Assembly (NCBI GenBank): GCA_964203275.1
Contig: CAXNMF010000001.1
Coordinates: forward strand, 62,001-126,000
DNA: 64,000 nucleotides
Origin: Ga0077527 sp945862135
Lineage (GTDB): Bacteria > Pseudomonadota > Gammaproteobacteria > Burkholderiales > SG8-41
Direction: 5' to 3'
Under the pieces are notes generated by a model. That model searched no databases, was not told the origin of the DNA, and was given only the letters and a program-made list of their open reading frames with translations. The position numbers and the translations under genes were made by a program. Below, piece by piece: positions 16,596 to 25,051 of the stretch; positions within the stretch are counted from its first letter, which is position 1; each line of letters starts with the position of its first letter.

Positions 16596-18527
16596 ATGGC
16601 TACCGACCACCCCAAAAAGATCGGCAAATACGAGATCCAGGGCATCCTCGGACGCGGTGGCATGGGCGTTGTCTACAAGGCATTCGACCCCGCCATTCAC
16701 CGACAGGTGGCGATCAAGACCATCACCAAGTCGGCCATGGACGCCTCGGAGTTGCAGTATGCGATCGCCCGCTTCCGCCACGAGGCGCAGGCCGTCGGCC
16801 GGCTGACCCATCCGCGTATCGCCGCCATCTATGATTACGGCGAGGACGAAGATCTCGCCTATATCGTGATGGAGCTGGTGCATGGCCGCTCGCTCTACGA
16901 CCATCTGCAGAATCAGGCCAAATTCGAGCTGGCCGAGATCGGCGAAATCATCCGTCAGTTGCTGGATGGTCTTGGTTATGCCCATGCACAGGGCGTCGTT
17001 CATCGCGATATCAAACCTTCCAACATCCTGATCAATGACGACGGCCGCATCAAGATCAGCGACTTTGGCATCGCACATATCGACACCTCATCGCTGACCC
17101 AGATCGGTGAAATCATGGGCTCCCCGGGTTATATGTCGCCAGAACAGTTCACCGGCGACGAACCGGATGCACGCACTGACCTTTACGCCACCGGCGTGAT
17201 CGCATTTGAACTGCTGACCGGACGCAAACCTTTCACCGGCAGCAATGTAGAAATCATGCGCCAGGTGATCGGCGAGCGCCCTCCCAATCCCTCCGAATTC
17301 AATCCGCTGATATCCGCGCAACTCGACTGGGCCACGCACAAGGCGCTGGCGAAGAAACGCGAGGAACGGTTCCAGACCGCACGCGAATTTGCCCTGGCCT
17401 TCGTACAAGGAATCTCAGCCAGCGTCCGTGCCGCTAAAACGCCCGCCCCCGAGAACAACGATGATGCGCCGACGCAGCGCCTTGACCCGAAACTGGTCTC
17501 CGCTGCGCGCGTGATCGCAGGGTTGAATCTTCCCGGTGGTTCACGCGGTGCCGCATCGACAACATCTGAATCCCCTGCGGAAGCCTCGGCCTCATCAGTC
17601 ACACCGACTTTCGACACGGGCGGGAAAAAAGCCAAGCTGCTGTTTGTAGACGACGAGGAACGCATTCTCAATGCTTTGCGCTCGGTGTTCCGCAGCCAGT
17701 ACAACGTGTTTACCGCCAGCAGTGGTCCCGAAGCCATGGAGTTCATGAAGCGCTTCAACCCGCACGTGGTGATCAGCGATCAGCGCATGCCCGAGATGAC
17801 CGGTGTCGAATTTCTGCGCCAGGTGAAGGATATCGCTCCGCATACAGTACGCATTCTGCTGACGGGTTACTCGGATCTGGCTTCCATAGTCGGCTCAATC
17901 AACGATGGCGAAGTGTTCCGCTTCGTCAGCAAACCCTGGGACAACGCCGAGATCCAGAAAACCATCAGTGAAGCCGCGGCCATCGCCCTTGAACTGGCAG
18001 ACATGGCGACCAGCCCGGTGATTCTGCCGGAAAAACTGGATTGCGGTGTTCTGGTCATTGAATCCGCACAGAGCGTATTCCGTGCCACCAATGAATTGAT
18101 CGGCGGCGTCTGCCCCGTACTGCATGCCCCGGACATTGATCGGGCACTGGTGCTGCTGCAGGAGCATGAAATTGCGGTAATCGTCGCTGACATCGGTCGC
18201 GGCGACGAGAAATCACTGGCAACTTTCAAGCTGTTGAAGCAGGACCATCCGGAAATCCTTGCCATCGTGATGACCGAGGCGTCGGATTCGGAGCTGGTGA
18301 TCGATCTGATCAACCAGGCACAGGTCTTCCGCTTCCTGACCAAGCCGCTGAACCTGAAGCTGCTGCAGCAGCATGTGCAGGCCGCGCTGGCGCGGTATCA
18401 GTCGTTCCGCAAGGCGCCGAAATTGCTGAAACAGCATCGTGTAGCCACTGCCCGCAGCACGGACAATTCTCTGCTGGATACACTGCGCAACCGCATCCGT
18501 TCAGTCAAATCCTGGTTCGGGGTTTAA
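16596..18527 (+). CDS. Ser/Thr protein kinase fused to response-regulator receiver domains
   Basis: A 643-residue fusion. Residues 10-275 form a complete Hanks-type kinase: glycine loop GRGGMGVVYKA (19-29), VAIK Lys41, Glu63, HRDIKPSN (136-143, catalytic Asp138), DFG (156-158) and a GSPGYMSPEQ activation segment. A Ser/Thr/Ala-rich linker (about 280-345) follows. Receiver 1 has acidic pair D352/D353, phospho-acceptor Asp395 in SDQRMPEMTG, LLTGYSD and KPW. A second degenerate receiver lacks the acidic pair but keeps VADIGRG and a TKP lysine. No membrane helix or DNA-binding output domain is seen. Lying 6 bases after the histidine kinase, it is its likely phosphotransfer partner. Confidence 0.9.
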   Translation: MATDHPKKIGKYEIQGILGRGGMGVVYKAFDPAIHRQVAIKTITKSAMDASELQYAIARFRHEAQAVGRLTHPRIAAIYDYGEDEDLAYIVMELVHGRSLYDHLQNQAKFELAEIGEIIRQLLDGLGYAHAQGVVHRDIKPSNILINDDGRIKISDFGIAHIDTSSLTQIGEIMGSPGYMSPEQFTGDEPDARTDLYATGVIAFELLTGRKPFTGSNVEIMRQVIGERPPNPSEFNPLISAQLDWATHKALAKKREERFQTAREFALAFVQGISASVRAAKTPAPENNDDAPTQRLDPKLVSAARVIAGLNLPGGSRGAASTTSESPAEASASSVTPTFDTGGKKAKLLFVDDEERILNALRSVFRSQYNVFTASSGPEAMEFMKRFNPHVVISDQRMPEMTGVEFLRQVKDIAPHTVRILLTGYSDLASIVGSINDGEVFRFVSKPWDNAEIQKTISEAAAIALELADMATSPVILPEKLDCGVLVIESAQSVFRATNELIGGVCPVLHAPDIDRALVLLQEHEIAVIVADIGRGDEKSLATFKLLKQDHPEILAIVMTEASDSELVIDLINQAQVFRFLTKPLNLKLLQQHVQAALARYQSFRKAPKLLKQHRVATARSTDNSLLDTLRNRIRSVKSWFGV

Positions 18528-18539
18528 CCAGACGACGGT

Positions 18540-19436
18540 CTAGAGCCAGTCTTTCGCGACCAGAAAATCCGTGTACAGCGCGGCTTCTGGCGTGCCCGCT
18601 TCGGGCTGCCAGTTGTAACGCCAGTTCACCACCGGCGGCAATGACATCAGGATCGATTCAGTGCGTCCGCCGGACTGCAGGCCGAACAGCGTGCCGCGGT
18701 CGAAGACCAGATTGAATTCGACGTAACGTCCGCGGCGATAGGCCTGGAAATCACGCTCGCGTTCGCCGTAGGGAATTTCACGCCGGCGTTCGACAATGGG
18801 CGTGTAAGCCGACAGAAAATGATCACCGACGCTGCGCGTCAGCGCAAAACAGTGTTCGAAATCCGGCTCGCCGAGATCGTCGTAGAAAATGCCGCCGACA
18901 CCGCGCGGTTCATTGCGGTGTTTCAGGAAAAAATAGCGGTCGCACCATTGCTTGAATTTTGGGTGATATTCCGCGCCGAACGGCGCCAGTGCGTCGCGGC
19001 AGCTGCGATGGAAATGTGTCGCGTCTTCTGCGAATCCGTAATACGGCGTGAGATCCATACCGCCGCCAAACCACCACACCGGATCAGCCCCTCTTTTTTC
19101 TGCAATGAAGCAGCGCACGTTCATATGCACAGTCGGCACATAGGGGTTGCGCGGATGCAGCACCAGCGACACACCCATCGCCTGGAATGAACGCCCTGCC
19201 AGTTCGGGACGCACAGCAGAAGCTGACGGCGGCAGATTGTCGCCAAAGACATGCGAAAAACCGACGCCGCCACGCTCGAACAGATTGCCGCCCTCGATCA
19301 GTCGCGTAATGCCGCCACCACCCTGCGGCCGGCCCCAGGCATCTCGAATAAACGTGCCGCCGTCGAGTTCGGACAGCTTATTGACGATGCGGTCCTGCAG
19401 TCCGGTCAGATAGGTTTTGACTGCAGCGGTGTCCAT
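18540..19436 (-). CDS. hemF: oxygen-dependent coproporphyrinogen III oxidase
   Basis: A 298-residue cytosolic enzyme that oxidatively decarboxylates coproporphyrinogen III to protoporphyrinogen IX in heme synthesis, requiring O2. Family hallmarks are GGGGITRLIEGGNLFERGGVGFSHV near the N-terminus (quoted in part: GGNLFERGGVGFSHV), NVRCFIAEK, WWFGGGMDLTPYY and GGIFYDDL. The length is normal for HemF. It lies 24 bases after purD in a co-directional minus-strand block. Its presence indicates growth with oxygen. It converges with the kinase fusion gene, with a 12-base gap. Confidence 0.96.
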   Translation of the reverse strand: MDTAAVKTYLTGLQDRIVNKLSELDGGTFIRDAWGRPQGGGGITRLIEGGNLFERGGVGFSHVFGDNLPPSASAVRPELAGRSFQAMGVSLVLHPRNPYVPTVHMNVRCFIAEKRGADPVWWFGGGMDLTPYYGFAEDATHFHRSCRDALAPFGAEYHPKFKQWCDRYFFLKHRNEPRGVGGIFYDDLGEPDFEHCFALTRSVGDHFLSAYTPIVERRREIPYGERERDFQAYRRGRYVEFNLVFDRGTLFGLQSGGRTESILMSLPPVVNWRYNWQPEAGTPEAALYTDFLVAKDWL

Positions 19437-19460
19437 GGCGTCCGGATTCCTGACTAGGCG

Positions 19461-20738
19461 TTACTTGCGTCCGCTACCGATCGCACGATGCCCGATATCA
19501 CGACGATGCTGCATGCCATCGAAACAAATCTGGTCAACGATTTCATAGGCGCGGCGCTGTGCAGTGCGTGTGTTGTGGCCCAGTGCCGTCACGCACAACA
19601 CCCGTCCGCCGCTGGTCACCACATCCTTGCCAGCCAATGCGGTACCCGCATGAAATACATGGAAATCCTCGCCACCCGGCGGCAGTCCGCTGATGACATC
19701 GCCCTTGCGCGGGTCTTCGGGATAGTTGGCGGCAGCGAGCACCACGCCCAGCGCCACCCGCGGATCCCATTCGGCTTCGACGGTATCAAGCTTTCCGTCA
19801 ATCGCCGCATCCAGCAGCACGGTCAGATCGCTTTTCAGCCGCATCATGATCGGCTGAGTTTCGGGATCACCCATGCGGCAGTTGAATTCGAGGACTTTTA
19901 ATTCACCGTTACCGTTAATCATCAGGCCGGCGTAAAGGAAGCCGGTGTACGGTATGCCGTCGGCGGCCATGCCGTTGATGGTCGGCAAAATGACTTCGCG
20001 CATGACCCGCGCATGCACTTCCGGCGTCACCACCGGCGCCGGTGAATAGGCGCCCATGCCGCCGGTATTCGGGCCTTGATCGCCATCTTTCAGGCGCTTG
20101 TGGTCTTGACTGCTCGCCAACGCCAGCGCGTTGCGACCATCCGCCAGCACGATAAAGCTCGCCTCTTCACCGATCAGACATTCTTCGATGACCACGCGTG
20201 CGCCGGCGCTGCCCATCTTGTTGCCGACCAGCATCATGTCGACAGCAGCATGCGCTTCGGCCGCGTCCATCGCCACGACCACGCCCTTGCCTGCAGCGAG
20301 CCCGTCAGCCTTGATCACGATGGGCGCACCTTCGCGGTCGATATAGGCATGCGCCTGTGCCGCATCGGTGAAGGTCGCGTGTTTCGCCGTCGGAATGCGA
20401 TGGCGCACCATGAAGTTCTTCGCAAAATCCTTGGAGCTTTCGAGCTGCGCCGCTTTTTGCGTCGGCCCGAATATGCGATGCCCGGCGGCGCGTACGGCGT
20501 CAACAACACCCGCGGCAAGCGGCGCCTCAGGGCCGATCACCGTCAGCGCTATTTCATTTTTTTCAATAAAATCAACAACTTGCTGATTGTCGTTGAGCGT
20601 AACGTTGTGCACACCGTTTTCGCGAGCCGAGCCGGCATTGCCCGGCGCAACATACACCTTCGATACCCGGGGACACTGCGCCAGTTTCCACGCCAACGCA
20701 TGTTCGCGGCCACCGCCGCCGATCACGAGAATTTTCAT
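19461..20738 (-). CDS. purD: phosphoribosylamine-glycine ligase (GAR synthetase)
   Basis: A 425-residue ATP-grasp ligase that joins glycine to 5-phosphoribosylamine in the second step of purine synthesis. The N-domain starts MKILVIGGGGREHALAWKL. ATP-grasp elements include VIKADGLAAGKGVVVA, and the metal-binding stretch is LEFNCRMGDPETQ. Length and ends are typical. It follows purH by 56 bases, so the two are probably co-transcribed, as in many proteobacteria. Confidence 0.96.
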   Translation of the reverse strand: MKILVIGGGGREHALAWKLAQCPRVSKVYVAPGNAGSARENGVHNVTLNDNQQVVDFIEKNEIALTVIGPEAPLAAGVVDAVRAAGHRIFGPTQKAAQLESSKDFAKNFMVRHRIPTAKHATFTDAAQAHAYIDREGAPIVIKADGLAAGKGVVVAMDAAEAHAAVDMMLVGNKMGSAGARVVIEECLIGEEASFIVLADGRNALALASSQDHKRLKDGDQGPNTGGMGAYSPAPVVTPEVHARVMREVILPTINGMAADGIPYTGFLYAGLMINGNGELKVLEFNCRMGDPETQPIMMRLKSDLTVLLDAAIDGKLDTVEAEWDPRVALGVVLAAANYPEDPRKGDVISGLPPGGEDFHVFHAGTALAGKDVVTSGGRVLCVTALGHNTRTAQRRAYEIVDQICFDGMQHRRDIGHRAIGSGRK

Positions 20739-20794
20739 AGAGGTCGCAAAGGGTGCAGCGTTGTTAGTTGAATCAAAAGCAGGCGCAGCGCCTG

Positions 20795-22357
20795 TTAATG
20801 CCGGAAATGACGGAAGCCGGTAAACACCATCGCAATGTCGTGCTCGTCCGCAGCGGCAATCACTTCATCGTCGCGCATACTGCCGCCGGGCTGGATGATG
20901 GCTGTCGCACCTGCGGCAGCCGCTACATCAACACCATCGCGGAACGGGAAAAAGGCATCGGAAGCAACCACCGAACCGGTCAACGTCAATCCGGCATTAC
21001 CCGCCTTGATCGAAGCGATGCGGGCCGAATCCACACGACTCATCTGGCCGGCGCCAACGCCCAAGGTCTGGCCCTTGCTGCAGAACACGATCGCATTGGA
21101 TTTGACGAATTTGGCGACGCGCCAGGCAAACAGCAGGTCGGCCATCTGCGTATCGGTCGGTTTGCGCCGCGTGACCACTTTCAGCTGCGACGGTGCGACG
21201 TTCATGCCATCCGACGTCTGCACCAGCACGCCGCCGCCGACGCGTTTGATGTCAAACGCATTCGCGCCGGGCGCCAGCGGCACTTCAAGCACGCGGATAT
21301 TGGCTTTTTGCGCGAATACCGCCAGTGCATCGGCTGAAATTTCCGGCGCGATGATCACTTCGACAAACTGCTTCGAAATCGCCTGTGCCGTCGCCGCATC
21401 GAGCGGCCGGTTCACCGCGATGATGCCGCCGAAAGCCGAGGTCGGATCGGTGGCCAGCGCCTTGTCGTAGGCTGCGGCGACATCCGCCGCAATCGCAACG
21501 CCGCAGGGATTGGCATGTTTGACAATCACACAGGCGGGGGCGTCAAAGGTCTTTACGCATTCCCAGGCGGCATCGGCATCGGCGATGTTGTTGTAGGACA
21601 GTTCCTTGCCCTGGATCTGGCGATAGGCCGCAAGACTGCCCGGCGCCGGCGCCAGGTCGCGATAAAACGCGGCGCTCTGGTGCGGATTCTCGCCGTAACG
21701 CAGCGTCTGCACGCGATCAAACTGCATGTTCAGCCGAGCCGGGAAGGCTTCCCGGCTGCCGTCCGCCTGCAGCGCCGTCAGGAAATTGCTGATCGCGCTG
21801 TCATAGGCCGCAGTATGCGAAAAAGCCTTGCACGCCAAGCGGAACCGCGTATTCGCCCCCAGTGCACCGTTCGCCGCAGTCATTTCCTGCAGCAGGCCGG
21901 CGTAATCTGCGGGATCGGTCACCACAGCGACATGCTGATAGTTTTTCGACGCGCTGCGCACCATCGCCGGGCCGCCGATATCGATGTTTTCAATGGCGTC
22001 CCCCAAGGTGCAGTCTGGTTTGGCGATGGTCTGTGTGAATGGATACAGATTGACGCAGACCAGATCGATGCCGGCAATTCCAGCCTTCTGCATCGCAGCC
22101 ACATGTTCCGGCAGATCGCGACGGCCTAGCAAGCCGGCGTGAATGCGCGGATGCAGCGTTTTCACGCGGCCATCGAGCATTTCGGGGAAGCCGGTGTAGT
22201 CGGCGACTTCGGTCACCTTCAATCCGGCATCTCTCAACAGCTTCGCGGTGCCGCCGGTGGACAGAAGGGTCACACCGAAACCGGCCAGGCCGCGCGCGAA
22301 GTCGACAACGCCGTCTTTGTCGGAAACGCTGATCAATGCCTGTTTGATGGTGGTCAT
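20795..22357 (-). CDS. purH: bifunctional AICAR transformylase/IMP cyclohydrolase
   Basis: A 520-residue two-domain enzyme for the last two steps of IMP synthesis. The N-terminal MGS-like cyclohydrolase domain (about 1-195) starts IKQALISVSDKDGVVDFARGL (given in part) and contains LLSTGGTAKLLRDAG. The C-terminal transformylase carries the catalytic KHANPCGVA motif and the STSAFGG-like DPTSAFGGIIAVNRPLD. It lies directly downstream of fis in the common betaproteobacterial order dusB-fis-purH. The ATG at 22357 is well placed. Confidence 0.96.
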   Translation of the reverse strand: MTTIKQALISVSDKDGVVDFARGLAGFGVTLLSTGGTAKLLRDAGLKVTEVADYTGFPEMLDGRVKTLHPRIHAGLLGRRDLPEHVAAMQKAGIAGIDLVCVNLYPFTQTIAKPDCTLGDAIENIDIGGPAMVRSASKNYQHVAVVTDPADYAGLLQEMTAANGALGANTRFRLACKAFSHTAAYDSAISNFLTALQADGSREAFPARLNMQFDRVQTLRYGENPHQSAAFYRDLAPAPGSLAAYRQIQGKELSYNNIADADAAWECVKTFDAPACVIVKHANPCGVAIAADVAAAYDKALATDPTSAFGGIIAVNRPLDAATAQAISKQFVEVIIAPEISADALAVFAQKANIRVLEVPLAPGANAFDIKRVGGGVLVQTSDGMNVAPSQLKVVTRRKPTDTQMADLLFAWRVAKFVKSNAIVFCSKGQTLGVGAGQMSRVDSARIASIKAGNAGLTLTGSVVASDAFFPFRDGVDVAAAAGATAIIQPGGSMRDDEVIAAADEHDIAMVFTGFRHFRH

Positions 22358-22405
22358 GGGAAGGCGGGCTTGGCATCCGGCGCGATGGCGCGCCCGGCGA
22401 CCTCG

Positions 22406-22645
22406 CTAGAACTTGATGTTATAGGTTTTGATTTTCTTGCGCAGGGTATTACGATTGATACCGAGCATCGCCGCTGCATGCGACTGGTTGCCGCGCACCT
22501 TGTGCAGTACCGATTCGAGCAGCGGTTTTTCTACGCTGCCGATCACCATGTCATAGACGCCGCTGGCCTTTTCGCCGTCGAGATCACGGAAGTAACCGTC
22601 AATCGCCCGGCGTACGACACGGGCCATTTCTGTTTCATTCATCAT
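22406..22645 (-). CDS. fis: DNA-binding protein Fis
   Basis: A 79-residue nucleoid protein that bends DNA and modulates stable-RNA promoters, recombination and chromosome structure. The C-terminal helix-turn-helix GNQSHAAAMLGINRNTLRKKI is the family signature; the N-terminal half is shorter than in E. coli, as usual for betaproteobacteria. ATG 22645 overlaps the dusB stop (MM doublet; 22642 is the alternative), matching the classic dusB-fis operon. Transcription probably starts at the promoter described at 23693-23720. Confidence 0.94.
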   Translation of the reverse strand: MMNETEMARVVRRAIDGYFRDLDGEKASGVYDMVIGSVEKPLLESVLHKVRGNQSHAAAMLGINRNTLRKKIKTYNIKF

Positions 22646-23652
22646 GCCGCCAATTCCTCCTCCACATAGGTCAGGCGTTCGCCCTGACCCAACAGTTCAG
22701 CAAAAAACGTATTGACTGCGGCCATCTGCTCGGCGCAGTTCTGCAACTGGTTCATCGCATGGCGGAACGCCGCGGATCCGGCAAGTCCTTTGGTGTACCA
22801 GGAGATGTGTTTGCGTGCGACACGGACACCGGTGTATTCGCCGTAGAACGAATACAGATCATTGAGGTGGCCGACCAGCACGCGGTGGATCTCCGCGACT
22901 TCGGGCGGCGGCAGATGCGCACCTGTTTCCAGAAAATGGCTGATCTCGCGGAACATCCACGGCCGGCCCTGAGCCGCGCGGCCGATCATTACGGCATCGG
23001 CTTTGGTGTATTCGAGGACATGTTTGACGCGTTCCGGCGTAGTGATGTCGCCATTGGCGATTACCGGAATGTTGATTGCTGCTTTAACCGCGGCAATGGT
23101 GTCGTATTCCGCTTCGCCGCTGTAGCCGCAGGCACGGGTGCGGCCATGGATGGCCAATGCCTGGATGCCTGCGCTTTCGGCGATTCGCGCGACGATGATG
23201 GCATTGCGATGATCACGATCCCAGCCGGTGCGGATTTTCAGGGTTACCGGCACATTGACGGCGCCGACCACCGCTTCGAGAATGCGCGCCACCAGTGGCT
23301 CGTCCTTCAACAGCGCCGAGCCAGCCATCACGTTGCAGACCTTTTTCGCCGGGCAACCCATATTGATGTCGATGATCTGCGCGCCCTGATCCACGTTGTA
23401 ACGCGCAGCATCGGCGAGCATCTGCGGATCAGCACCAGCGATCTGCACAGAAATCGGATCGACTTCGCCTTCATGATTGGCGCGGCGCAGCGTTTTTGCA
23501 GAGCCCCAAAGTAGGGAATTACTCGCCACCATTTCTGACACCGCCATACCTGCACCCATCAGCTTGCACAACTGGCGGAACGGACGATCCGTCACACCGG
23601 CCATCGGCGCGACAATCAGATTGTTCTTCAGTTGATAGGGGCCGATGCGCAC
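22642..23652 (-). CDS. dusB: tRNA-dihydrouridine synthase B
   Basis: A 336-residue FMN-dependent TIM-barrel enzyme reducing uridines in the tRNA D-loop. The N-terminus VRIGPYQLKNNLIVAPMAGVTD is typical (first residues shown), the catalytic Cys is in MGCPAKKVC, and IANGDITTPERV and IGRAAQGRPW are conserved FMN and tRNA-binding segments. I use the GTG at 23652, which matches the family start. An upstream extension to 23775 would cover the promoter and an inverted repeat and is unlikely. It overlaps fis by four bases. Confidence 0.93.
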   Translation of the reverse strand: MRIGPYQLKNNLIVAPMAGVTDRPFRQLCKLMGAGMAVSEMVASNSLLWGSAKTLRRANHEGEVDPISVQIAGADPQMLADAARYNVDQGAQIIDINMGCPAKKVCNVMAGSALLKDEPLVARILEAVVGAVNVPVTLKIRTGWDRDHRNAIIVARIAESAGIQALAIHGRTRACGYSGEAEYDTIAAVKAAINIPVIANGDITTPERVKHVLEYTKADAVMIGRAAQGRPWMFREISHFLETGAHLPPPEVAEIHRVLVGHLNDLYSFYGEYTGVRVARKHISWYTKGLAGSAAFRHAMNQLQNCAEQMAAVNTFFAELLGQGERLTYVEEELAA

Positions 23653-23692
23653 CGGATTTGTTCTTTGTCTGGGTGTACGGGGAAAGGGCGCA

Positions 23693-23720
23693 ATTGTAAT
23701 CACACTGGCGCGGCGTGCAA
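23693..23720 (-). promoter_or_regulatory. Promoter of the dusB-fis operon
   Basis: On the minus strand TTGCAC (23720-23715) and TACAAT (23698-23693) are separated by 16 bases. The start would be near 23686, about 34 bases before the dusB GTG. The -35 lies inside one arm of a long inverted repeat (23715-23762). Confidence 0.6.
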
Positions 23721-23762
23721 AGAAAAAATTGCCTATTTTTTGGGCAGCCGTGTTCTTTGCAC
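23715..23762. repeat. Nested inverted repeat over the dusB-fis promoter
   Basis: GTGCAAAGAA (23715-23724) and TTCTTTGCAC (23753-23762) are a perfect 10-bp inverted repeat. Inside lies TGCC...GGCA with a T-tract on the minus strand. It could be an operator, or a terminator hairpin for the upstream ubiH-like gene. The rest of the gap, to 23884, shows nothing recognisable. Confidence 0.5.
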
Positions 23763-23884
23763 CACGACGATGCACCAGCGCGGATAAAAGCGCATTGGAT
23801 TCGCGCAGTTACTGCACATTGCTGGAAGGCCACGTGCAATGCTGCCGGCAAGCTGCGGACGTAAAACGGTACTCGCGACGTTGC

Positions 23885-25051
23885 TCAGCCGCGCGCGCCG
23901 AAGGTCATGCGACGAACCAGAAAATTTTTCAGCGGTGGCATGCATCCGAGCAGCGTCAGCGCGAGCCCGCGCGCGATGCGCAACGACGACAGATCATTGG
24001 AAAACAGCTGTACCAGAGAATGCGTGATGCCGATGCCGCCGCCGCGATCCACATTGCGTCGTGCGTGATATGCACGCAACCAGACAGCAGAACCTGGCGC
24101 ATCAACGCCACCCATGGCGTGTTCCGCCAGTTCCCACGCATCACGCAGACCGAGGTTGAAGCCCTGACCCGCCACCGGATGGAGTGTCTGTGATGCATTT
24201 CCGATCAATACAGCATGGTCGAGCGGCGTCCGCGGTGCGCGGCGCAATTTCAACGGGTAACTCGCGCGTCCGCTGACGCTGATGAAATTACCGACACGCG
24301 AGCCGAATTCAACGCGCAACTCTTCAAGAAACTGTTTGGAATCAAGTTCGCATAACACCTGTGCGCGCGTGGGTGACGTTGTCCACACCAGCGCCCAGCC
24401 TGCACCATCCGGCAGCAAGGCGAGCGGGCCATGCGGCGTAAACCGTTCATAGGCCCTGCTGTTATGCGGGTGCTCACTCACTACGCGTGCAGTAAGCGCG
24501 CACTGCTGATAATCCACGATCTCGGCATCGGCAACGCCGCTGCCATCGGCCACAACAACCAGCGGTGCTGTCAATGCGTAGCGCTTCCCGTCCATCTCGT
24601 ACTGCACCTGTGCCGATGGGCCGCCCTGCCACGCATCGACGCGGGCGCCAATACGACAATCGGCCGATGTCGCTTCAGCGGCACGCGCAAGTTCCTGCGC
24701 AAGCGCACTGTAGTCAATGACATAACCGAGTTCGGGCAACCCGGCTTCGGCAGCCTCCAGTCCGACGCGACCGAAGCCGCCTTGCTGCGAAACATGAATA
24801 TGACGGATCGGTGTTGCGTTCGCCGCCAGCGCCGACCACACACCCAGTCGTTCAAGAATCAGCCGGGTACCGTAGGACAAGGCCAGTGGCCGGGAATCGG
24901 CGGCAGCAGCAGTACTCGCCTCCAGCAACACCACGCGCCAGCCGGTCGGCTGCAGCGCCAGCGCCAGTGCGCTACCGACAGGTCCGCCGCCAATGATGAC
25001 GACATCGGCGGTTTCGGTATCCAGTGCAGCCGTATCGGCCAGATCAGCCAC
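23885..25051 (-). CDS. UbiH/UbiF/VisC-family FAD-dependent hydroxylase
   Basis: A 388-residue flavoprotein monooxygenase of the ubiquinone-biosynthesis hydroxylase family. It has the Rossmann motif DVVIIGGGPVGSALALAL (about residues 17-34), the second FAD motif LIGNASQTLHPVAGQGFNLGLRD (quoted in part: HPVAGQGFNLGLRD) and a conserved central VVADGSG. It probably hydroxylates the ubiquinone ring at the inner membrane. Which carbon is modified cannot be decided here. ATG 25051 overlaps the pepP stop by 8 bases, the usual pepP-ubiH pairing in proteobacteria. Confidence 0.88.
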   Translation of the reverse strand: MADLADTAALDTETADVVIIGGGPVGSALALALQPTGWRVVLLEASTAAAADSRPLALSYGTRLILERLGVWSALAANATPIRHIHVSQQGGFGRVGLEAAEAGLPELGYVIDYSALAQELARAAEATSADCRIGARVDAWQGGPSAQVQYEMDGKRYALTAPLVVVADGSGVADAEIVDYQQCALTARVVSEHPHNSRAYERFTPHGPLALLPDGAGWALVWTTSPTRAQVLCELDSKQFLEELRVEFGSRVGNFISVSGRASYPLKLRRAPRTPLDHAVLIGNASQTLHPVAGQGFNLGLRDAWELAEHAMGGVDAPGSAVWLRAYHARRNVDRGGGIGITHSLVQLFSNDLSSLRIARGLALTLLGCMPPLKNFLVRRMTFGARG

